From Lepidostoma basale (lineage: Eukaryota > Arthropoda > Insecta > Trichoptera > Lepidostomatidae), in the NCBI GenBank assembly GCA_022606425.2, contig JAHDVF020000501.1:1-64000 (forward strand): DNA of 64,000 bases. The letters run 5' to 3'. The notes beneath the pieces are model-generated. The model had not been told where the DNA came from. It did not search any database and saw nothing but the letters and a program-made list of their open reading frames with translations. The translations under genes were made by a program, and so were the position numbers. Of the stretch, positions 61,083 through 64,000 are shown one piece after another. The stretch's first letter is position 1. Every line of letters begins with the position of its first letter.

Positions 61083-61732
61083 GTAATAATAATAATAATA
61101 ATAATAATAATATGCTAACTTTTAAAGCGCCGTTTTTGTGATGTAATCACCTCAAGGGCGCATTAAGACGTGTATTAAATCTAAAAATCTAAATGTGACC
61201 GCTTAAAAAACGATCGGTTTAAAAGTATAGTAGAACAAAGTATAAATGTTTAAATTGGGTATGAAATATGAAAAAGATGGGTTTTCAATTTAGATCTGAA
61301 ATCTGTCGGATCATTTATGCATCTAAGGTGTGAAGGGAGATTGTTCCAAGTTGATGGACCGGCTACCGCGAACGCTCGATCCCCGAAATTTGTACTGGGG
61401 CAACGCTTCGGCTCAACTAATCTTCCTATTGCTGAGGAGTTTGCCGAGCGAAGTGTGGATTTCCGTGAATTTAGGCTGTCCGTTATACAAAGTTCAGATA
61501 TATGACTTAGCGCCATTCCATGTAGCGCTTTGAAGACTGTCCAGCAGAGTTTATACTGGATTCTTTCTGGACTTTTAAGCCAGTGAAGTTCTTTAAGATG
61601 TTGTGTTATATGTGACTTTTTTGGAATGCCTTTAATGAGCCTTGCTGCTGCGTTGAACGCAGATTGAAGTTTGTTTATTTGTTGTTTTGGAATGTTTTCA
61701 TAAATTCCATTACAATAATCAAGTCGTGACAA
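61083..61732 (-). mobile_element. CR1/L2-like LINE C-terminus and 3' end
   Basis: The uninterrupted 160-codon minus frame (61250-61732): SRLDYCNGIYENIPKQQINK, LQSAFNAAARLIKGIPKKSH, LKELHWLKSPERIQYKLCWT, FKALHGMALSHISELCI, DRAFAVAGPSTWNNLPSHLR, FRSKLKTHLFHISYPI. This order (SRLDYCN, NAAARLI, LHWLP-type, WN.LP) closes the ORF2 of CR1/L2-group LINEs. The 3' UTR runs to an (ATT)n tract at 61085-61111, the usual microsatellite end. 5'-truncated before the polymerase core. Confidence 0.8.
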
Positions 61733-61734
61733 TC

Positions 61735-61830
61735 ATTATTATAAAGAAGGAATCGGTTAATGTCCAGGCTTGAAACCATACCCTCTATATCAGAAGCTAA
61801 TATCTTTGTCTATTAAACGATCCCACAGTA
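61735..61830 (-). mobile_element. tRNA-derived SINE2, decayed copy 3
   Basis: ATTATTATAAAGAAGGAATC, GTCCAGGCTTGAAACCATAC, then AGAAGCTAATATCTTTGTCT in the order of 29200-29275. B box complement GGCTTGAAACC is altered. Confidence 0.5.
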
Positions 61831-61922
61831 TTTAATTTTAAATTTTCACATTTGCACACACATAATTGTTTTTTTATAATCTATATTGCCAAATAAATAA
61901 TCTATATATGTTATTACATTAT

Positions 61923-63014
61923 GTCTTCTTCTTCTTCTTCTTCTTCTTTTGATATATCTGACGATCTGTGACACAGAAATCATATCTCGTCGGATGATGA
62001 GATCCAGCTGTCCCTCCATCTCTTAGGCGGTCTTCCAGGTGGGCGGTGTCCGGAAGGGATTTCATAGGCGGCTGTATATGCGAGTCTGTCACCGTCCATT
62101 CGGGCTACATGGTCCCTCCAGTATCTTCTTCTGGATCTACTCCACTGAACGATATCCTCTATCTCGCAGGTTTTCCTTATGTCTGCGTTGCGGACACGAT
62201 CTCGGAGGGTTTTTCCAGTAATTGATCTTAGGACCTTCATCTCCGATGTTCTAAGTAGTCCCTTGGTTCGCACAGTGTCAGCCCGCGTCTCTACAGCGTA
62301 CGTCATGATGGGTCGCACGCATGTTTTGTATATTCTGATCTTGCTGTCGATACGCATGTGCTTGTTTTTCCATACCAGATTCTTCAGGCATCCTGACACG
62401 GCAGAGGCTTTACTGACTTGTTCACGTACTTCGGTATAAAGGTCACTTTGGCTGCAGATCTCCACTCCCAAATACCTGAGACTCATCACCTGCTCCACAG
62501 GTATATCATCAACAGTCAGTTTACATCTTGCAGGTTGCCTAGATATAGTGAGACTTTTTGTTTTGTTGACTGATATAGCCATATTTAGCCTTTGGGATAC
62601 TGTGTGGAATTTGTACAACATTCTTTGCAGGTCATCTTCAGACTCTGCTATTAATGCGGCATCGTCCGCATAGCAAATGACATTCACAGTTTTACTGCCC
62701 ATTTTATAACCTAGTCCCAGGCCAGCTACCTCTTCTATAATTTCGTCCATAATAAGATTGAACAGAAAGGGGCTCAAACTATCTCCCTGTCTTATACCAT
62801 TGCTTGTAGGAATTTCCCTAGACAGTTCATTGTCAACCTTAATTTTCGTTTTGCAATTGGTATATAGGTCTTGGACAGTCTTTATCAATGTATTGGATAT
62901 TCCTCCTTCCTGTAATTTTCTTACAATATCTCTTAACAACACCCTGTCAAATGCCTTAGTCAGATCGACAAAACATATATAGGCTACTTTATTATATTCA
63001 ATTGCTTTATGTGC
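61923..63014 (-). mobile_element. RTE2 LINE, longest copy with (GAA)n tail
   Basis: Spans part of the reverse transcriptase domain to the 3' end. The (TTC)n run at 61924-61948 is the tail. The 5' break is at 63014, where a stop appears and the TSE sequence begins within a few bases. The low number of defects marks this as the youngest-looking LINE here. Confidence 0.8.
61980..63014 (-). CDS. Partial RTE-type reverse transcriptase (ORF2)
   Basis: The frame is open for 344 codons, with no Met start because the element is 5'-truncated (a 320-residue product counted from a GTG at 62942). It opens AHKAIEYNKVAYICFVDLTK then AFDRVLL, holding the first catalytic aspartate (VDLTKAFDR). Counting from that GTG: RQGDSLSPFLF at 51-61, catalytic YADDAALIAE at 91-100, then the thumb (ISRQPARCKL, LRYLGVEI), TYAVETRADTVRTKGLLRTS, EIEDIVQWSRSRRRYW and PPGRPPKRWRDSWISSSDE. 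Fingers and the N-terminal endonuclease are absent. In a complete element the enzyme would copy its RNA at a nicked genomic site; this remnant is unlikely to work alone. Confidence 0.8.
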   Translation of the reverse strand, partial: AHKAIEYNKVAYICFVDLTKAFDRVLLRDIVRKLQEGGISNTLIKTVQDLYTNCKTKIKVDNELSREIPTSNGIRQGDSLSPFLFNLIMDEIIEEVAGLGLGYKMGSKTVNVICYADDAALIAESEDDLQRMLYKFHTVSQRLNMAISVNKTKSLTISRQPARCKLTVDDIPVEQVMSLRYLGVEICSQSDLYTEVREQVSKASAVSGCLKNLVWKNKHMRIDSKIRIYKTCVRPIMTYAVETRADTVRTKGLLRTSEMKVLRSITGKTLRDRVRNADIRKTCEIEDIVQWSRSRRRYWRDHVARMDGDRLAYTAAYEIPSGHRPPGRPPKRWRDSWISSSDEI

Positions 63015-63345
63015 TTAATTAAAAAAACGGTGGATTCGTGGAACATAAATTAAATAGACAATATGTGCACCATCTAAAAAGAACATTTTGTGTTAAATTA
63101 TTTTTATTTTGTTATTTTATTTTGTATCATTGTATTTTATATTATTTGTTTTAGATTTATTTTGTGGGTGTTGGACGATCGAAGTGTGCGCGGGAGATGC
63201 CTATTGGTGGCGATGAGGTTCGCAACCCATCACACCGCGTCTCCCGCGGAGCGAAAAGAGAAGGATGGAGTGCCGCATCAGTAAAAGTGTGACAGTCCAT
63301 TCTTTCTGCCTACCCTTTCGATGGTTAGTTAGTTAGTTAGTTATA
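63008..63345 (+). mobile_element. Tail-sharing element (TSE), full-length-like copy 3
   Basis: AATTAAAAAAACGGTGGATT, GTGGAACATAAATTAAATAG, ACAATATGTGCACCATCTAA, a TTTTGTATCATTGTATTTTA part, GTGGGTGTTGGACGATCGAA, the GCGGGAGATGCC..GGCGATGAGGTTCGC body and an RTE1-type tail missing ~13 bp (CCCTTTCGATGGTTAGTTAG). The frame ending CAREMPIGGDEVRNP..ASVKV is conserved with copies 1 and 2. No Pol III promoter is convincing (GGTTCGCAACC is only B-box-like). Confidence 0.6.
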
Positions 63346-63349
63346 TTGC

Positions 63350-63783
63350 CAAATGTTCCGATCGTATAGCCACATTTGATATAGAATAATACCATGGTAT
63401 AGTAACTAATAAAAAACAAAATTGGAGGGAGAATCTCATTGACAATTTGTATCCCTGTTTGTCATCCCTTTGAAGGACATTCCCCAGGACCGGTGGACAG
63501 GACAATACAGGGACTTCATTGTGAGCTGCACCCCCTTCAACAGATTTCACAAGCCTTTTTGACTTTGATTTATGTCTTTTTTATGCTTTCAGCGCTCACA
63601 GTCAGCTGCGAAATATTACTTGCTCAACTACAGTATCTCTGGTATATTTTCAATACTTACAACATAGCACAGAAGTGTTCATAAATATTTTATAAAGTAA
63701 ACATTTAAATAAACTTAAAAGATTAATAATGCAATACAGTTTCTTGTAATCACGTGTTTGATTTGTGATAAATATATTTAAGT
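63350..63783. other. Unrecognised stretch
   Basis: Overlapping frames 63439-63684 (+) and 63341-63550 (-) lack a recognisable domain; 63450-63560 is GC-richer. Confidence 0.35.
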
Positions 63784-63784
63784 T

Positions 63785-64000
63785 TGAACTCTAATTAACA
63801 AACTAACTAACTCACTAAAAGAATGAACCGCCACACTGTTCTGTCTTGACATACTTCGTATACTTGCATTTGACACTCTATCATGTACATATTTACTACA
63901 CATTCGTCTTAGAGATGTCATTTCTACTGCATTTATTCTACTTACATCCTTCTATTGCCAGTTCCATGCTCCACTTCCATACATAAGGGTCTGCACAAGA
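63785..64000 (-). mobile_element. RTE1 LINE C-terminal piece, cut by window edge
   Basis: AACAAACTAACTAACTCACT is the 3' tail; minus codons AEPLCMEVEHGTGNRRM-like and SRINAVEMTSLRRMCSKYVH, DRVSNASIR, with a deletion of the GRPRKTWHDQIN part. Confidence 0.65.

Noticed and set aside
1..64000. CRISPR arrays, bacterial operons, rRNA genes
   Set aside because: No regularly spaced direct repeats, no ribosomal signature, and the LINE, SINE and mariner content is that of an animal genome.

Overview
The window looks like repeat-dense, AT-rich heterochromatin or intergenic DNA from an animal, most likely an arthropod with a large genome. The evidence is several RTE-type LINE families (including one ending in the RALGEAYIQQW motif common in insects), Jockey-type and CR1/L2-like LINE tails, a mariner relic, hAT-like, piggyBac-like and pogo-type non-autonomous DNA elements, and two tRNA-derived SINE families. 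I found no convincing host gene, rRNA, functional tRNA or CRISPR array. Almost every longer open frame is a 5'-truncated LINE tail or its antisense shadow.

The most interesting content is a set of short palindromic repeats, here called HHP-A to HHP-F plus HHP-H. Each arm carries a hammerhead-ribozyme-like motif: a CUGANGA-type core, a helix II hairpin, GAA, a short self-complementary helix III (ACAUGU, ACCGGU, ACAGCUGU, ACUAGU or ACGU depending on the family), then C17. In every two-armed copy the left arm carries the motif on the minus strand and the right arm on the plus strand, so the ribozymes point outward from the centre. Several copies keep all core bases (5883-5927, 26027-26068, 41471-41512, 43341-43380 on minus, 52917-52959 on minus). 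Hammerheads with tiny palindromic helix III are known from Penelope-like elements and animal retrozymes; the link to those is inference, because no Penelope reverse transcriptase or GIY-YIG frame is visible here.

Layout. 0-10 kb: RTE2 tail, a hAT-like element (662-2100), a Jockey-type tail, HHP-A/D/F/B/C copies, RTE1, mariner. 10-24 kb: a hAT MITE with target duplication, a zinc-finger-tailed LINE, two near-identical RTE3 copies, TTAA elements, HHP-E, RTE4 with a (GA)n tail. 24-40 kb: RTE2, RTE1, SINE1 and SINE2, a 9-bp-TSD TIR element (30868-31374), a microsatellite, Jockey and RTE5/RTE3/RTE7 tails. 40-53 kb: the fullest HHP-B and HHP-C copies, a SINE2 inserted in a ribozyme arm, RTE4/5/6/7/1 tails, a long-armed inverted repeat. 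53-64 kb: a TTAA element inside an RTE1, HHP-A/B copies, a hAT element containing LINE pieces, a pogo-type MITE, a CR1/L2-like tail, and the longest reverse transcriptase frame (61980-63014).

The parts act as layers of parasites rather than a pathway. RTE1 probably also supplies the 3' tail used by a short non-coding partner (23467, 27490, 63008). Family numbers (RTE1-RTE7, HHP-A to H, TSE) are local labels made for this window.
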